64,000 nucleotides of DNA from JBAXEO01 sp964541375 (GCA_964541375.1 CAZIPT010000001.1:27416-91415), one strand, 5' to 3'; positions 9,097 through 17,434 are shown, numbered from the stretch's first letter. Notes: generated by a model not told the origin, from the letters alone. Made by a program: numbers and translations.

Positions 9097-10049
9097 CGGG
9101 CCACCTCCTCGGTCACAACAATGACCACGTTGCCCCTCTTGTGTCCTAACTCGACGTACCTGTGCGCCTCGACGATCTCGGCAAGCGGATAGCTCCTGTC
9201 GATGACCGCACGGATCTTGCCGAGCTCAATCAGATCCGTCAGGAACGCAAGGTCATCGGGGCTCCCTCCACCGCCGGACCCCGAGTCCCTGAGGACGTTG
9301 AGATAGGCGCCGTTGCTCTTCAGAGCCCTCTTGCCTCGCCCCGGCGCAAGCTTGCCGACCGCATCGAAGACGACGTCGAATGGCCCCTCCTCGGTGAAGT
9401 CCCTAATCGTGTAGTCGATCACGTGATCGGCGCCGAGCGACCTGACCAGCTCGAGGTTGGCCGTGCTGCACACGCCGGTGACCTCGGCGCCGAAGAACTT
9501 CGCGAGCTGAACCGCATAGGTACCCACGCTTCCTGATGCCCCGTAGACGAGGACCCCCTGGCCGGGCTTGATGCTCGCCTTCCGGAGGACCCTCAGAGCC
9601 GTGGGCGCGCCGGTGGCAACCCCGGCCGCAGCCTCCTGTAGCGTCATGTTGGCGGGTCGAATGGCCAGCATCCCGTCCTTCACCACGGACCTTCTCGGCT
9701 TCTCGGCGATGCACGCGTACTCCGCATATGCGCCGAGCCCCCATCCGGTGAACCCGAAGACCTCGTCACCTTCCTTGAACAGCGTCACGTCCTTGCCGAC
9801 ACCCTCGACGACTCCGGCGAGTTCCATCCCCAGAATCGGGTTCTTTGGCCGAGAGAAGCCGAGGACGAGACGGGCAGCCAACCGCTGTCCGCGCGGGACA
9901 TCGAAGGCTCGGATCCGCACGTCACCCCGGTGCGCGGTGGTCGCGTGCACCTTGATCAGGACCTCGTCGTTCGCGGGGACAGGCTTCGGGACTTCTCGAA
10001 GCTCGAGGACCTCAGGTGGGCCATATGCCGAGCAGACAACCGCTCTCAC
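9093..10049 (-). CDS. MDR-family NAD(P)H-dependent quinone oxidoreductase / alcohol dehydrogenase
   Basis: A 318-residue medium-chain reductase. The N-terminal GroES-like domain has [17 protein letters not shown] and [12 protein letters not shown]; the Rossmann domain has [30 protein letters not shown]. The Cys/His ligands of the structural and catalytic zincs are absent, so it belongs with zinc-independent quinone oxidoreductases. It is coupled by 4-base overlaps to the XRE regulator upstream and to the SDR gene downstream, so all three are one transcript. Confidence 0.88.
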   Translation of the reverse strand: MRAVVCSAYGPPEVLELREVPKPVPANDEVLIKVHATTAHRGDVRIRAFDVPRGQRLAARLVLGFSRPKNPILGMELAGVVEGVGKDVTLFKEGDEVFGFTGWGLGAYAEYACIAEKPRRSVVKDGMLAIRPANMTLQEAAAGVATGAPTALRVLRKASIKPGQGVLVYGASGSVGTYAVQLAKFFGAEVTGVCSTANLELVRSLGADHVIDYTIRDFTEEGPFDVVFDAVGKLAPGRGKRALKSNGAYLNVLRDSGSGGGGSPDDLAFLTDLIELGKIRAVIDRSYPLAEIVEAHRYVELGHKRGNVVIVVTEEVAR

Positions 10050-10270
10050 GATGCCTCCCCCGGGTACTGGAACACTTCGTCGAGCGGCACGCCGAACACG
10101 CGGGCGATCTGAAACGCCATCTCAAGCGACGGCGAGTAGCGGCCCTGCTCGATCGCGATCACCGTCTGCCGGGTGACGCCGACCCTGTCGGCCAGCTCGG
10201 CCTGGGTCATCTCGCCGTTAGCGAAGCGGAGCGCCCGGATGCTGTTGGTCACCCTCGTCGGCTTGACCAT
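10046..10270 (-). CDS. small XRE-family HTH regulator
   Basis: A 74-residue protein that is essentially one Cro/C1 helix-turn-helix: [25 protein letters not shown] is the recognition region (residues about 23-47), followed by [19 protein letters not shown]. Small XRE proteins of this type usually control an adjacent membrane-protein gene and themselves. Here the membrane protein lies immediately upstream (2 bases between them) and a candidate operator lies in front of that gene. Confidence 0.92.
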   Translation of the reverse strand: MVKPTRVTNSIRALRFANGEMTQAELADRVGVTRQTVIAIEQGRYSPSLEMAFQIARVFGVPLDEVFQYPGEAS

Positions 10271-10272
10271 GG

Positions 10273-10725
10273 CTAGTAGCCCCTGCGATACGCCACGATC
10301 TTGACCGCTGCAGTGACGAGCGCGGCGATCACGAACCCCAGATAGAGCGCATTCGCTATCCAGAAGTACGGGTACTCCAGCATGGTCAGCGCCATCGCCG
10401 CGACCACGCCGACAGAAGAGACGTAGTAGCCGATGAGTTCGCCGCGGCGGCTGATCTGCTTGTCACGCTCGTCCGACCTGCCGATGTCCGCCCCTGAGCC
10501 AGGCTCTCTGATTTCGGCGGTGATTCCGCTGCCGATGCCGGTGAGAATCGAGCCGATGATCGTCAGGACGATCGATATGCCGATCGCGATGAGCATCGGC
10601 TTCTGGTAGGCGATTTCCGCGGCGGGGGTGGCGCCCAGCTGGCCGAGGACGATGGTGAAGTACGCGGCGGGGACAAGCGCGAACACCAACGCCTCCACCC
10701 AAGTGACCTTCTCATCGAATGACAT
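10273..10725 (-). CDS. four-helix membrane protein paired with the XRE regulator
   Basis: A 150-residue membrane protein with about four helices in two hairpins; between them a charged cytoplasmic loop contains [15 protein letters not shown]. Proteins of this shape next to a 70-residue XRE regulator recur in actinobacteria and archaea (DUF2178-like), without an established function. Start set at ATG 10725 with AAGGAGG five bases upstream; the ATG at 10758 lies inside the promoter region and is rejected. First gene of the 10.7-7.9 kb transcript. Confidence 0.78.
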   Translation of the reverse strand: MSFDEKVTWVEALVFALVPAAYFTIVLGQLGATPAAEIAYQKPMLIAIGISIVLTIIGSILTGIGSGITAEIREPGSGADIGRSDERDKQISRRGELIGYYVSSVGVVAAMALTMLEYPYFWIANALYLGFVIAALVTAAVKIVAYRRGY

Positions 10726-10738
10726 GGCTGCCTCCTTG

Positions 10739-10758
10739 ATGTCAGATATCTTTGACAT
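10739..10758. promoter_or_regulatory. inverted repeat, candidate operator for the XRE regulator
   Basis: ATGTCA, 8 bases, TGACAT: a perfect 6-base inverted repeat lying between the -10 region and the ribosome binding site of the first gene in the cluster. The position suits a repressor site; the XRE protein encoded two genes on is the obvious candidate to bind it (inference). Confidence 0.45.
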
Positions 10759-10763
10759 ACCCG

Positions 10764-10792
10764 ACTGTAAAGAGATCCAGACACTGTGTCAA
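10764..10792 (-). promoter_or_regulatory. sigma70 promoter of the XRE/oxidoreductase cluster
   Basis: On the minus strand a consensus -35 TTGACA is followed after exactly 17 bases by TACAGT (4 of 6 matches to TATAAT). It lies in a locally AT-rich stretch 39 bases upstream of ATG 10725. It is the best sigma70-like promoter in the window apart from the tRNA promoters. Confidence 0.7.
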
Positions 10793-10920
10793 GTATTATT
10801 TACTTCTCTTGAATGAGCGAGGCACGCACAACGGCGTCTGGGTTTGTCCTCTGCCGCCGCCGGGTACCATTTCGACGCAGTTCACCCATGTGCACCCGCC
10901 CCCGAACGGAGGACGCAGAT

Positions 10921-11700
10921 ATGGACCGTTTGAAGCTCGGTGAGATCGCGTGGACCGACCTGCAAGTCACCGACATGGAGGCTCAGACCGCGTTCTACGA
11001 GAGCCTCTTCGGATGGACCCACGTCGACATGCCCACCGGAGAGGGCTTTCCGGACTACCGCATGTTCTACAAGGACGGCATCGTCGTCGCAGGCGGCAAT
11101 CACATGAGCCCGGACATGAAGGCGTCCGGCGCGCCGTCATTCTGGGCTGTATACGTCGCGACACCGGATCTGGACGCGACGCTGGCCAAGGCCGAGGCCC
11201 TGGGCGGCACCATCATCATGCCGGCGATGGTCGTCCTCGAGAGCGGCCGCATGGTCGCCATCGCCGACCCCACCGGTGGCGGAGTGTTCTTCTGGCAGGC
11301 GCGCAACCACAAGGGCGCCGAGACGTTCGGCGAGCCGGGAACGATCGCCTGGGCCGACCTGAGCACCCGCGATCCACAAGCCGCAGCCGACTTCTTCACC
11401 GAGCTGCTCGGCTGGGAGTTCACCACCGTGAGCGACCCGGGTCCGTACTGGCAGTTCAGCGTCGATGGCGAAGGTCAAGGCGGCATCATGCCGATGCCGG
11501 AGATGATGGGACCGGATGCTCGGCCTTTTTGGACGATCTACTTCGGGGCTGAGAGCATCGAGGCCGGTGTGGCCCGCGCCGAGGAGTTGGGCGCAACAAC
11601 GATTGCGCCCCCGATGGGCATCGGCATGGGAATGGCGTTCGCGGTTCTCTCTGACCCCGCCGGAGCGGTGTTCTCGCTACTTGGGCCGATGGCCGGCTAA
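10921..11700 (+). CDS. two-domain VOC (glyoxalase/bleomycin-resistance fold) protein
   Basis: The 259-residue protein contains two VOC units. The first starts GEIAWTDLQVTDMEAQTAFYESLFGW and ends IADPTGGGVFFWQ; the second starts GTIAWADLSTRDPQAAADFFTELLGW and ends LSDPAGAVFSLLG. This is the architecture of the 27-kDa antigen / hydroxylase-like VOC proteins of actinomycetes; ligand and activity are unknown. Start at ATG 10921 with GGAGG at 8 bases; an upstream in-frame ATG (10813) lacks support. Confidence 0.88.
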   Translation: MDRLKLGEIAWTDLQVTDMEAQTAFYESLFGWTHVDMPTGEGFPDYRMFYKDGIVVAGGNHMSPDMKASGAPSFWAVYVATPDLDATLAKAEALGGTIIMPAMVVLESGRMVAIADPTGGGVFFWQARNHKGAETFGEPGTIAWADLSTRDPQAAADFFTELLGWEFTTVSDPGPYWQFSVDGEGQGGIMPMPEMMGPDARPFWTIYFGAESIEAGVARAEELGATTIAPPMGIGMGMAFAVLSDPAGAVFSLLGPMAG

Positions 11701-11719
11701 GGCGCCTCGCAAGCGCGTC

Positions 11720-11735
11720 GACGGGCTGACCCGTC
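11720..11735. terminator. weak hairpin between convergent VOC and msrA genes
   Basis: GACGGG-CTGA-CCCGTC, a 6-bp perfect stem with a four-base loop in the 54-base gap between two convergent genes. No T-run follows on either strand, so termination is only suggested by position. Confidence 0.3.
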
Positions 11736-11754
11736 ACCCCGACTAGCGGCAGCG

Positions 11755-12435
11755 CTACCGCGGCCGAGCTACAGCCGCGGCGTCGAACAGCTTGCGCGGG
11801 ATGTGGCAGTAGCCGTTGGGGTTCTTGTCGAGGTAGTCCTGGTGGTACTGCTCGGCGGGCGTGTACGTGGTCAGCGGACCGGTCTCGATGACGACCGGCT
11901 GCGAAAGCCCCGCCTGCAGCTTGGCTATCGAGGCGTCGATCACGGCCTTGTCGGCTAGGTCGGTGTAGTAGATTCCGGTGCGGTACTCGACGCCTCTGTC
12001 GTTGCCCTGCCGGTTGACCGTCGTCGGGTCGATGGCGTCGTAGTAGAGGTCGAGCAGGAAGGGCAGTGGCGCCTGGGACGGGTCGTAGTCGACCTTGACC
12101 ACCTCGGCATAGCCGCTGCCATCTCCATAGCGCGCGTTGTCCGACCGGCCGTTGGCGTAGCCCGACTCGGCGTTGATGACTCCGTGGACAAGGCTCACGT
12201 ACTTCTCGAGTCCCCAGAAGCACCCGCCCGCAAGGTATATGGTCTTCACGTTCTCGCCTCCTGTGGCTGTGGCTTCGTAGGACGCTGTCGCTTCCGCCGC
12301 TCTGCTGTCAGTACCCGAGCGCAGCTGTTCCGTCCCACCCCGAGAGCAGCCGATGAGCGTCAATGACACTGCGATCGCCAGAACCAGCACCAGGGCAGGC
12401 CCCAAGTGCGCCCGGAAGGCTCGAATCCCAGTCAC
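11755..12435 (-). CDS. msrA: lipoprotein peptide-methionine (S)-S-oxide reductase
   Basis: A complete MsrA domain: the catalytic GGCFWG motif, then SGYANG, YAEVVKVDYDP, and a C-terminal YHQDYLDKNPNGYC. It reduces the S-form of methionine sulphoxide in proteins. Unlike cytoplasmic MsrA it has an N-terminal signal peptide ending in a lipobox (LIGC), so it should act on the outer face of the membrane. The start is best placed at GTG 12435 (226 residues), with GAGGAG seven bases upstream; the ATG at 12486 would add an unlikely charged leader. Confidence 0.93.
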   Translation of the reverse strand: MTGIRAFRAHLGPALVLVLAIAVSLTLIGCSRGGTEQLRSGTDSRAAEATASYEATATGGENVKTIYLAGGCFWGLEKYVSLVHGVINAESGYANGRSDNARYGDGSGYAEVVKVDYDPSQAPLPFLLDLYYDAIDPTTVNRQGNDRGVEYRTGIYYTDLADKAVIDASIAKLQAGLSQPVVIETGPLTTYTPAEQYHQDYLDKNPNGYCHIPRKLFDAAAVARPR

Positions 12436-12500
12436 CGGTGAACTCCTCTCGCGACGATGCTTGTGGGCAGAGCAAGCGGCGTGCAACAGCTGCCATCCAC

Positions 12501-13055
12501 TCAGCTCGCTGGACTATCAGCACGTCGGAGCATGAACAAGGCGACAAAGAAGACGCCGATGCCGAATACCGGCCCGAGCGGAAGCAGAACCATGACCGCC
12601 GAGAGACCCATCGCCACCGATATCCGCATCGCACGGCTCTTGAGCACGTACAGTCCGACCGGCAGCAAGGTCAGTGTGGTGGCTACGCCGCCGAGAAGCG
12701 CCCAGACCAGTGTGCTGACAGCGGTTGTCTCGAATCCCTTGGCGAAGACGTGCGCGCCCAGCGCAACAACGTAGGCGACGACTCCGGAGAAGAAGGCGAC
12801 CGCCCCCAGTCCAGCCACGTTGCGATCAGGTCCGCGCCGCCATAGCAGCAGCAATCCTCCTGCGAGGAACGGAAGCAGCACCGGTCCGATCATCAGGGGA
12901 CCGCTTCCGACCCAGTCGATCAAGGCCAGCCGCCCCGCCGAGATTACGATCAGCGCCGCAAGGGCGATTGCGACGATCCACGCCGAAGGGATTCGCCGGA
13001 ACCATCTCTCGCGGGTCGCTCGTTGCGCGACCTCATCCGGAACCTGCGAGGTCAT
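12501..13055 (-). CDS. polytopic membrane protein, last gene of the PadR/HAAS operon
   Basis: A 184-residue protein with a charged N-terminal stretch (ATRERWFRRIPS) and about six hydrophobic helices. No family recognised. ATG 13055 overlaps the stop of the small cysteine-containing gene upstream (ATGA), so it is translationally coupled. It ends the run of genes from 15.1 kb downwards on the minus strand. Confidence 0.72.
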   Translation of the reverse strand: MTSQVPDEVAQRATRERWFRRIPSAWIVAIALAALIVISAGRLALIDWVGSGPLMIGPVLLPFLAGGLLLLWRRGPDRNVAGLGAVAFFSGVVAYVVALGAHVFAKGFETTAVSTLVWALLGGVATTLTLLPVGLYVLKSRAMRISVAMGLSAVMVLLPLGPVFGIGVFFVALFMLRRADSPAS

Positions 13056-13204
13056 TGTGCGACCCCGCCGAGCGGTTCTCCGCATCGCGAGCACCTGGCA
13101 TTCTCGGCATCCGCGCAATCGCCGAGCACGTATAGGCGACCCCCGTAGGTTGCCGCCAGATTGTGAAGCCCGATGCGCCGTGTGGCGATCATACCCGCGG
13201 TCAT
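13052..13204 (-). CDS. small cysteine-rich protein, possibly frameshifted at its 5' end
   Basis: A 50-residue frame, MTAGMIATRRIGLHNLA..., ending with DCADAENARCSRCGEPLGG, which looks like a small zinc-ribbon tail. Its own start lacks a ribosome binding site. The good site GGGAGGTGG and an ATG at 13230 lie in another frame, which encodes a hydrophobic run and stops at TGATG exactly where this ATG begins. If two bases of the GTGTG run near 13208 were removed, the two would fuse into a 58-residue protein with an N-terminal membrane helix. Either reinitiation or a 2-base insertion would explain this. It overlaps the next gene by ATGA. Confidence 0.45.
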   Translation of the reverse strand: MTAGMIATRRIGLHNLAATYGGRLYVLGDCADAENARCSRCGEPLGGVAQ

Positions 13205-13230
13205 CAGCACACGACGATCAGCGCCAGCAT
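13204..13230 (-). other. eight-codon open frame with strong ribosome binding site
   Basis: ATG at 13230, with GGGAGG about 10 bases upstream, encodes MLALIVVC and stops at TGA 13206-13204; this TGA overlaps the ATG of the downstream small gene (TGATG). It is either the out-of-frame 5' end of that gene or a short coupling leader. Confidence 0.4.
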
Positions 13231-13256
13231 CACGCTTCCCACCTCCCGCGATTCCC

Positions 13257-14327
13257 CTATTTGGCGCCGGGCGCGACCCCCACGTCGATGCCGACCACGA
13301 CCCAGTCGCTGCCCACCCCATCGGCTCGCAACCACTGCCGCTGGCCCAGGGTGAAGGTCGACGAACCGACCGGAACCTCGCCGTTCGCACCCCGCGCCAA
13401 CTCGGTGACCTCCACGCGATACACGCCCGGCTTTATCTGCTCGGGCGTCGCTAGGCGCACCGTGCGAATGTCCTTCTCGGCGATTCGCGCCCAAAGCGGC
13501 TGAAGGTCTAGCGCACCCTCCGGCGAGACATACGACGACGCGGAGGTGATGTCCGGCCCCGGTGCTCCCATGAGCCCGTTGTAGACCTGCGTGACGACGC
13601 TTTCGAGCTGCTTGTCGATCGGCACTCCGCCCCCGACGGTCTTGCCGGAGTACTCGGCCGAGATGGCTGCGGCAGCAAGCCAAGAGCCTCCGAAGTCGAG
13701 GCCGACGAGCGACGCGCCCGCAATCAGCAAGACCGCTACTAGGGCAACGATCACCGCCAAGCCGACGCGGCGGCGAGGGGCTAGACCCAACGCTCTCAGC
13801 TCTTCGATACGGACCAATCGCCAGAACCCGGGAGCGCGGACGACCGCGAGCCCGGTGAGTGTCATGCCCGGGCTGAGTGAGCGCCCTCCCCGCCGCCAAG
13901 GGCGCCAGATGAAGAACGGCCACGCCAACGCCGCGGCGCCGAGCACAACGGCAATCACGATGCTCATCGCCCGCGGCTGGCCGAACCAGCCCGCGACGTA
14001 CAGTGGAAGCGCCGCCGCGAGAGGAACCGCCAGCCCGATCGCGATATCGACGGGAGCGGCGATACCCAGTCGCCACCACGTTCCCGAGGCCATGCCCGCC
14101 GCGGGGTCGAGCCCGCGCTCGGCCAAGATGCCACGAGCCAGCTCGGCCGGCTCGCCGAGCCGCGCGGTCTGTGCTTCCGCCGCCCGGGCGTCGTCTCCGG
14201 CAGCTTCAGTTAGGAGGGACCGAATCTCGGCAACGACGTCGTCGGCATCCGCGGCGCCCGCAGACGTGAGTTCCGAGCGCAGCCTTGAGAGGTAGTTTTC
14301 GATAATCCACGATGCAGAGCGCGTCAT
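13257..14327 (-). CDS. HAAS-domain membrane protein partnered with PadR
   Basis: The 356-residue protein starts with a HAAS-type helical domain (ENYLSRLRSELTSAG...EIRSLLTEAAGD...TARLGEPAELARGIL, about residues 8-75), continues with four to five membrane helices, and ends in a soluble extracytoplasmic domain of about 150 residues. HAAS proteins are typically encoded next to PadR regulators and are thought to be signalling membrane proteins. ATG 14327 overlaps the padR stop (ATGA) and has GGGGGGAGG just upstream; the longer frame to 14462 runs inside padR and is rejected. Confidence 0.82.
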   Translation of the reverse strand: MTRSASWIIENYLSRLRSELTSAGAADADDVVAEIRSLLTEAAGDDARAAEAQTARLGEPAELARGILAERGLDPAAGMASGTWWRLGIAAPVDIAIGLAVPLAAALPLYVAGWFGQPRAMSIVIAVVLGAAALAWPFFIWRPWRRGGRSLSPGMTLTGLAVVRAPGFWRLVRIEELRALGLAPRRRVGLAVIVALVAVLLIAGASLVGLDFGGSWLAAAAISAEYSGKTVGGGVPIDKQLESVVTQVYNGLMGAPGPDITSASSYVSPEGALDLQPLWARIAEKDIRTVRLATPEQIKPGVYRVEVTELARGANGEVPVGSSTFTLGQRQWLRADGVGSDWVVVGIDVGVAPGAK

Positions 14328-14665
14328 CCGTCCTCCCCCCTGATGGTATCCATAGCCTCGCCGATGCGGCGCCATTCGGCCTGAGCGCGAGTCAAGAACG
14401 CGGCGCCATCCGCCGTGAGCTCGTAGTACTTGCGGGGATTGCCGGGTGAATCGGTCTCCCACGTGGCCTCAACCAAGCCGTCCGCCTCAAGACGCTTTAG
14501 GACCGGGTAGACCGTGCTAAGCCCCGCGACGAGGTCGCCCAGCTCATCGAGCGCCTGGACGATCCCGTAGCCGTGCATGCGCCCTCGGCTGCTGAGCAGT
14601 TCGAGCACGAACAGCTCGACGATGCCCTTGCGCGTCTGCGCGAGCCAGGAAGCTAGTGGGTCCAC
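14324..14665 (-). CDS. PadR family transcriptional regulator
   Basis: A 113-residue winged-helix protein: KGIVELFVLELLSSRGRMHGYGI, then GLSTVYPVLKRLEADGLVEATW and RKYYELTADG, all hallmarks of PadR. It begins with GTG 14665 inside the end of the preceding gene and overlaps the HAAS gene by four bases. It probably represses its own operon in response to an unknown ligand, as PadR/HAAS pairs do. Confidence 0.93.
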   Translation of the reverse strand: MDPLASWLAQTRKGIVELFVLELLSSRGRMHGYGIVQALDELGDLVAGLSTVYPVLKRLEADGLVEATWETDSPGNPRKYYELTADGAAFLTRAQAEWRRIGEAMDTIRGEDG

Positions 14666-15072
14666 ACAGCCTCGTCCCCCTCGGAGGCCGCAGCTCTCGC
14701 CTCACGGCCAAAACGTCGCCAGCCAACCGTGACGCCCGTCGCGATCGCCACACCCAGCGCGACCGATGTCACCCAGGGCGGCTCCGCGCCGAATGATACG
14801 GCAACGCTCCACAGCGTCGTGAACCCGCTCGCGAACAGCAGAGAGCTACCCAGCCATGGCAAGCGCTCGCTCGCGTAAAGGCCCGCAACCATGAAGGCGA
14901 TCGCACACGCTAGGCCGACGAGCACCGAGATCAGCGGAGCGAGAGCGGAGGTTGATCCGTCGGGAGGTACGAGCATCCGCAGCACCACCGACGCGACGAA
15001 CGACGCCATCAGGCCTCCGAGCAGCACGCCGTAGACCCCCTGCAGTTCCGACCTACTCTTCTTCTCGGCCAT
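14653..15072 (-). CDS. small four-helix membrane protein, first gene of the PadR operon
   Basis: A 139-residue protein with a short basic N terminus (MAEKKSRSE) and four membrane helices. No family recognised. Start at ATG 15072 with AGGAGG at a good distance; the ATG at 15111 has none. Its 3' end overlaps the padR start by 13 bases, which places it in the same transcript. Confidence 0.75.
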   Translation of the reverse strand: MAEKKSRSELQGVYGVLLGGLMASFVASVVLRMLVPPDGSTSALAPLISVLVGLACAIAFMVAGLYASERLPWLGSSLLFASGFTTLWSVAVSFGAEPPWVTSVALGVAIATGVTVGWRRFGREARAAASEGDEAVWTH

Positions 15073-15132
15073 GACCTCCTCCTTCCTGACTGGCGTACGC
15101 GTGCAGCGCATGCGTCTTCCGTGCCCGATCCA

Positions 15133-16497
15133 CTACGCCAGAAGCTCCCGCATCGCAGCCCGCCACACACTGGGAATCCGCTCCTGGAGCGCGTCCGGAC
15201 GACCCATGCTCTCGCCGATCATGCGCGTCACGAACGGGCGGGCGACCTCCATGATGTCAATGTCCGGGTAGAGCCGCCGAGCGACCCCCTCAACCGTCGC
15301 GAGCGACTTCACGAGCAGCCCGTAGCCGCCAGGAATCGCAATCCCGTTTCGCCGCAGCAGGCCGAGGAACCCGAACCCGAAGTGCCTGAAGTCGGTGTTG
15401 CCGCCACCCATGGTCTTGTCGAGCAGCACGCCCAGCTCGCGTCGCACCGTCGCAACCTTCTCCGGCGGCACGACCACGCCCAGATTCGCGCTGTAGCGCA
15501 GCGCGCGGTCGGCATCGCGGTAGACGAAGCCCGCGAGCACCTGGGCGATGTCGCCGCGCTCGGCAGCAGTGAGGTGCCCCACGATACCGAAGTCGAGGTA
15601 GGCGATGCGGCTGTCGGGAGTCACGAACAGGTTCGACGGGTGCAGGTCGGCGTGATAGCGACCGTAGAGCATCACTTGGCGCATGAACGCGGTCGCGCCA
15701 TGCACGGCCAACCCATGGGCGTCCACGCCGGCGAGTTCGGCCTCGCTGAGTTCCGAGAGCCGCCAGCCGTACATGCGCTCCATCGTGAGCACGCGCGGAG
15801 CGGCGTGCGTCCAAACGATGCGCGGAACGACGATCTTGGGGTCGGGCCGGAAGTCGAAGGCGAAGCGGTCGGCGATGCGGCCTTCCACCCGCAGGTCGAG
15901 CTCGCGCTCCAGCGAGCGGGCGAACTCATCGAGCATGCCATCAAGATCGATGCCGCGTACCAGCAACCTCGCGAGCGCGCTACCGGCAAGTCGCCGAGCC
16001 TCGACGATGTCACTGCGCAGCGCGTCCGCCGCTCCCGGGCGGATGACCTTCACCACGACTTCGGCGCCCGCAGGCAGTTCCTCGCCCCACACCGGTCGAT
16101 AGGGCGTGGCGAGCACCGCGGCGTGGACCTGCGCCACAGACGCTGTGGCGAGCGCAGTCTCGTCGATTGACGCGTACAGCGACTCGATCGGCGCCCCGAG
16201 GCTCTCCTCGATCAACGGCCGAAGCTGAGAGAAGGGCACGGCCGCGACACGGTCACAGAGGCACTCCATCTCGCCCGCGAGCTCCTCGCCAAACTCATCG
16301 GGGCGTACCGAGATCATCTGCCCGAGCTTGATGAACGCGCCGCCCAGCTTCTCGAACGCGCGTCGCCATTCGTTTGCGAACGCGGCGCGCCGCGTCCGTG
16401 CGGGAGCGAGCCCGAAGCGTGAGCGAGCTAGGCCGCGCGCAGATGCTGCCAGCAGCGCGCGGGTGATCTGCGTTGAGCGCGCGGACACTCGACTCAC
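15133..16497 (-). CDS. ABC1/AarF/UbiB family atypical kinase
   Basis: The 454-residue protein carries the UbiB signature: GGAFIKLGQMISVRPDE (the KxGQ motif, about residues 51-67), then FGEELAGEM, an ATP-site TASVAQVHAAV with Gly-to-Ala-type loop, VVVKVIRPG, the catalytic YHADLHPSNLF, and the DFG triad in AYLDFGIVGHL. These kinases act on isoprenoid-lipid metabolism (quinone biosynthesis) at the membrane. The short C terminus has no clear membrane pair. It overlaps the upstream coiled-coil gene by ATGA. Confidence 0.9.
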   Translation of the reverse strand: MSRVSARSTQITRALLAASARGLARSRFGLAPARTRRAAFANEWRRAFEKLGGAFIKLGQMISVRPDEFGEELAGEMECLCDRVAAVPFSQLRPLIEESLGAPIESLYASIDETALATASVAQVHAAVLATPYRPVWGEELPAGAEVVVKVIRPGAADALRSDIVEARRLAGSALARLLVRGIDLDGMLDEFARSLERELDLRVEGRIADRFAFDFRPDPKIVVPRIVWTHAAPRVLTMERMYGWRLSELSEAELAGVDAHGLAVHGATAFMRQVMLYGRYHADLHPSNLFVTPDSRIAYLDFGIVGHLTAAERGDIAQVLAGFVYRDADRALRYSANLGVVVPPEKVATVRRELGVLLDKTMGGGNTDFRHFGFGFLGLLRRNGIAIPGGYGLLVKSLATVEGVARRLYPDIDIMEVARPFVTRMIGESMGRPDALQERIPSVWRAAMRELLA

Positions 16498-16838
16498 GCT
16501 CCCGTGACGCCGACGTGCGCAGCCATGGCATCGAGCGTCGTCCGCATCTGCTCGAGTGTGCCGCGCAGTTCAGCGACTTCGAAGCGGATTTCGTCGAGGC
16601 GCTCGTCCGCGGCGTTCACGGCCTCATCTGCGTTCCCAGACGCTATCTGCTCCCTGAGCCGCGCCTTCTCCTCGGCGACCATCGCCATGAAGCCATCGGT
16701 GAAGGCGTCAGCTCCGCCGGACATCCCCTCGCCGGCGCCCGCTCGGCCCCGCTCCACGGACTGCACCATCAGGTCGTCTGCCTGGTCGTGCGTGAACATC
16801 CATAGCGCGAAGAACTTCATGGGATCGAAGCCTGCCAT
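16494..16838 (-). CDS. coiled-coil protein coupled to the UbiB-like kinase
   Basis: A 114-residue protein with a hydrophobic start (DPMKFFALWMFTHDQADDL) and a long C-terminal helix of heptad character (EEKARLREQI, DERLDEIRFEVAELRGTLEQM). It resembles phasin-like or PhaE-like small helical proteins, but I cannot assign it. Start at ATG 16838 with GAGGGGGCGG upstream. The 4-base overlap with the kinase gene suggests a functional pair. Confidence 0.72.
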   Translation of the reverse strand: MAGFDPMKFFALWMFTHDQADDLMVQSVERGRAGAGEGMSGGADAFTDGFMAMVAEEKARLREQIASGNADEAVNAADERLDEIRFEVAELRGTLEQMRTTLDAMAAHVGVTGA

Positions 16839-16900
16839 CTCAACCGCCCCCTCGAATCGACCGACCTGGCCTGCGGAAGCGCGAGCCACCGCTGAGACGA

Positions 16901-16928
16901 CTATTACACAATGCGTAATACCATGCAA
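16901..16928 (-). promoter_or_regulatory. candidate promoter of the coiled-coil/UbiB operon
   Basis: On the minus strand TTGCAT is followed after 16 bases by TAATAG, 63 bases upstream of ATG 16838, in one of the few AT-rich spots of the region. The inverted repeat at 16902-16920 lies between the two boxes. Confidence 0.45.
16902..16920. promoter_or_regulatory. inverted repeat in the divergent promoter region
   Basis: TATTAC, 7 bases, GTAATA: perfect 6-base arms, placed between the two boxes of the minus-strand promoter and just upstream of the plus-strand -10. A binding site for an unlinked dimeric regulator is likely (inference); no regulator gene is adjacent. Confidence 0.42.
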
Positions 16929-16930
16929 GA

Positions 16931-16939
16931 TGCTATACT
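16931..16939 (+). promoter_or_regulatory. extended -10 element upstream of the 17-kb membrane protein
   Basis: TGCTATACT matches an extended -10 box (TGnTATAAT). It lies 37 bases before GTG 16976 and has no convincing -35, as is usual for extended -10 promoters. Confidence 0.4.
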
Positions 16940-16975
16940 ATCGCAGCTGACCCGTCCAAGAATGGGGGCCGTCGG

Positions 16976-17434
16976 GTGATCAAGCGAATCGGTCTTGTGG
17001 TGGTTGGGCTCTGGCTCGCCGAGCTCGCGATAGGCCTGCTGTTCCAAGCGGTCTACAGCGTGATCGGAGTGCCTACCGGGGCGTGGATGCCGGTGGCCTT
17101 CACCCTTGGTTTCGCCGTTGGCGCGATACCGTTCGTCGTTGCCGCCTGGCTGATCGGACGATGGCAGGGCCTGCAGGGACTCCAACTCACGCTCACGACC
17201 GTTGCCGCCTACCTCCTCGGAGCAGCGGTGGGCGTCCTCGTCGTTGGGCCGGTGGTGACTGTTGTCTTGAGGAGAACCAGCCCGGCCATTCCGGGAGCCT
17301 ACCCAGCCATCTCGGACTACGGAATCACAGCTCTCGTGGGCCTCTTCGGGGCAATCGTAGGCATAGGCGTCTACTGGCTGGTCGGGTTCATATCGAAGAG
17401 ATGGTTTCGTCCGAGAGCGAATGGCGAGATCTGA
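16976..17434 (+). CDS. four-helix membrane protein
   Basis: A 152-residue protein with four hydrophobic segments: at residues 5-28, 38-62, 72-97 and 118-140. No recognisable family. It begins with GTG 16976 after an AATGGGGGCC stretch that could serve as ribosome binding site. It stands alone, divergent from the UbiB-like operon and convergent with the NHL protein gene. Confidence 0.7.
   Translation: MIKRIGLVVVGLWLAELAIGLLFQAVYSVIGVPTGAWMPVAFTLGFAVGAIPFVVAAWLIGRWQGLQGLQLTLTTVAAYLLGAAVGVLVVGPVVTVVLRRTSPAIPGAYPAISDYGITALVGLFGAIVGIGVYWLVGFISKRWFRPRANGEI

Noticed and set aside
10046..10725. XRE regulator plus small protein as a toxin-antitoxin pair
   Set aside because: The partner is a four-helix membrane protein of the DUF2178-like type, not a small soluble or single-helix toxin, and the operon continues into metabolic enzymes.
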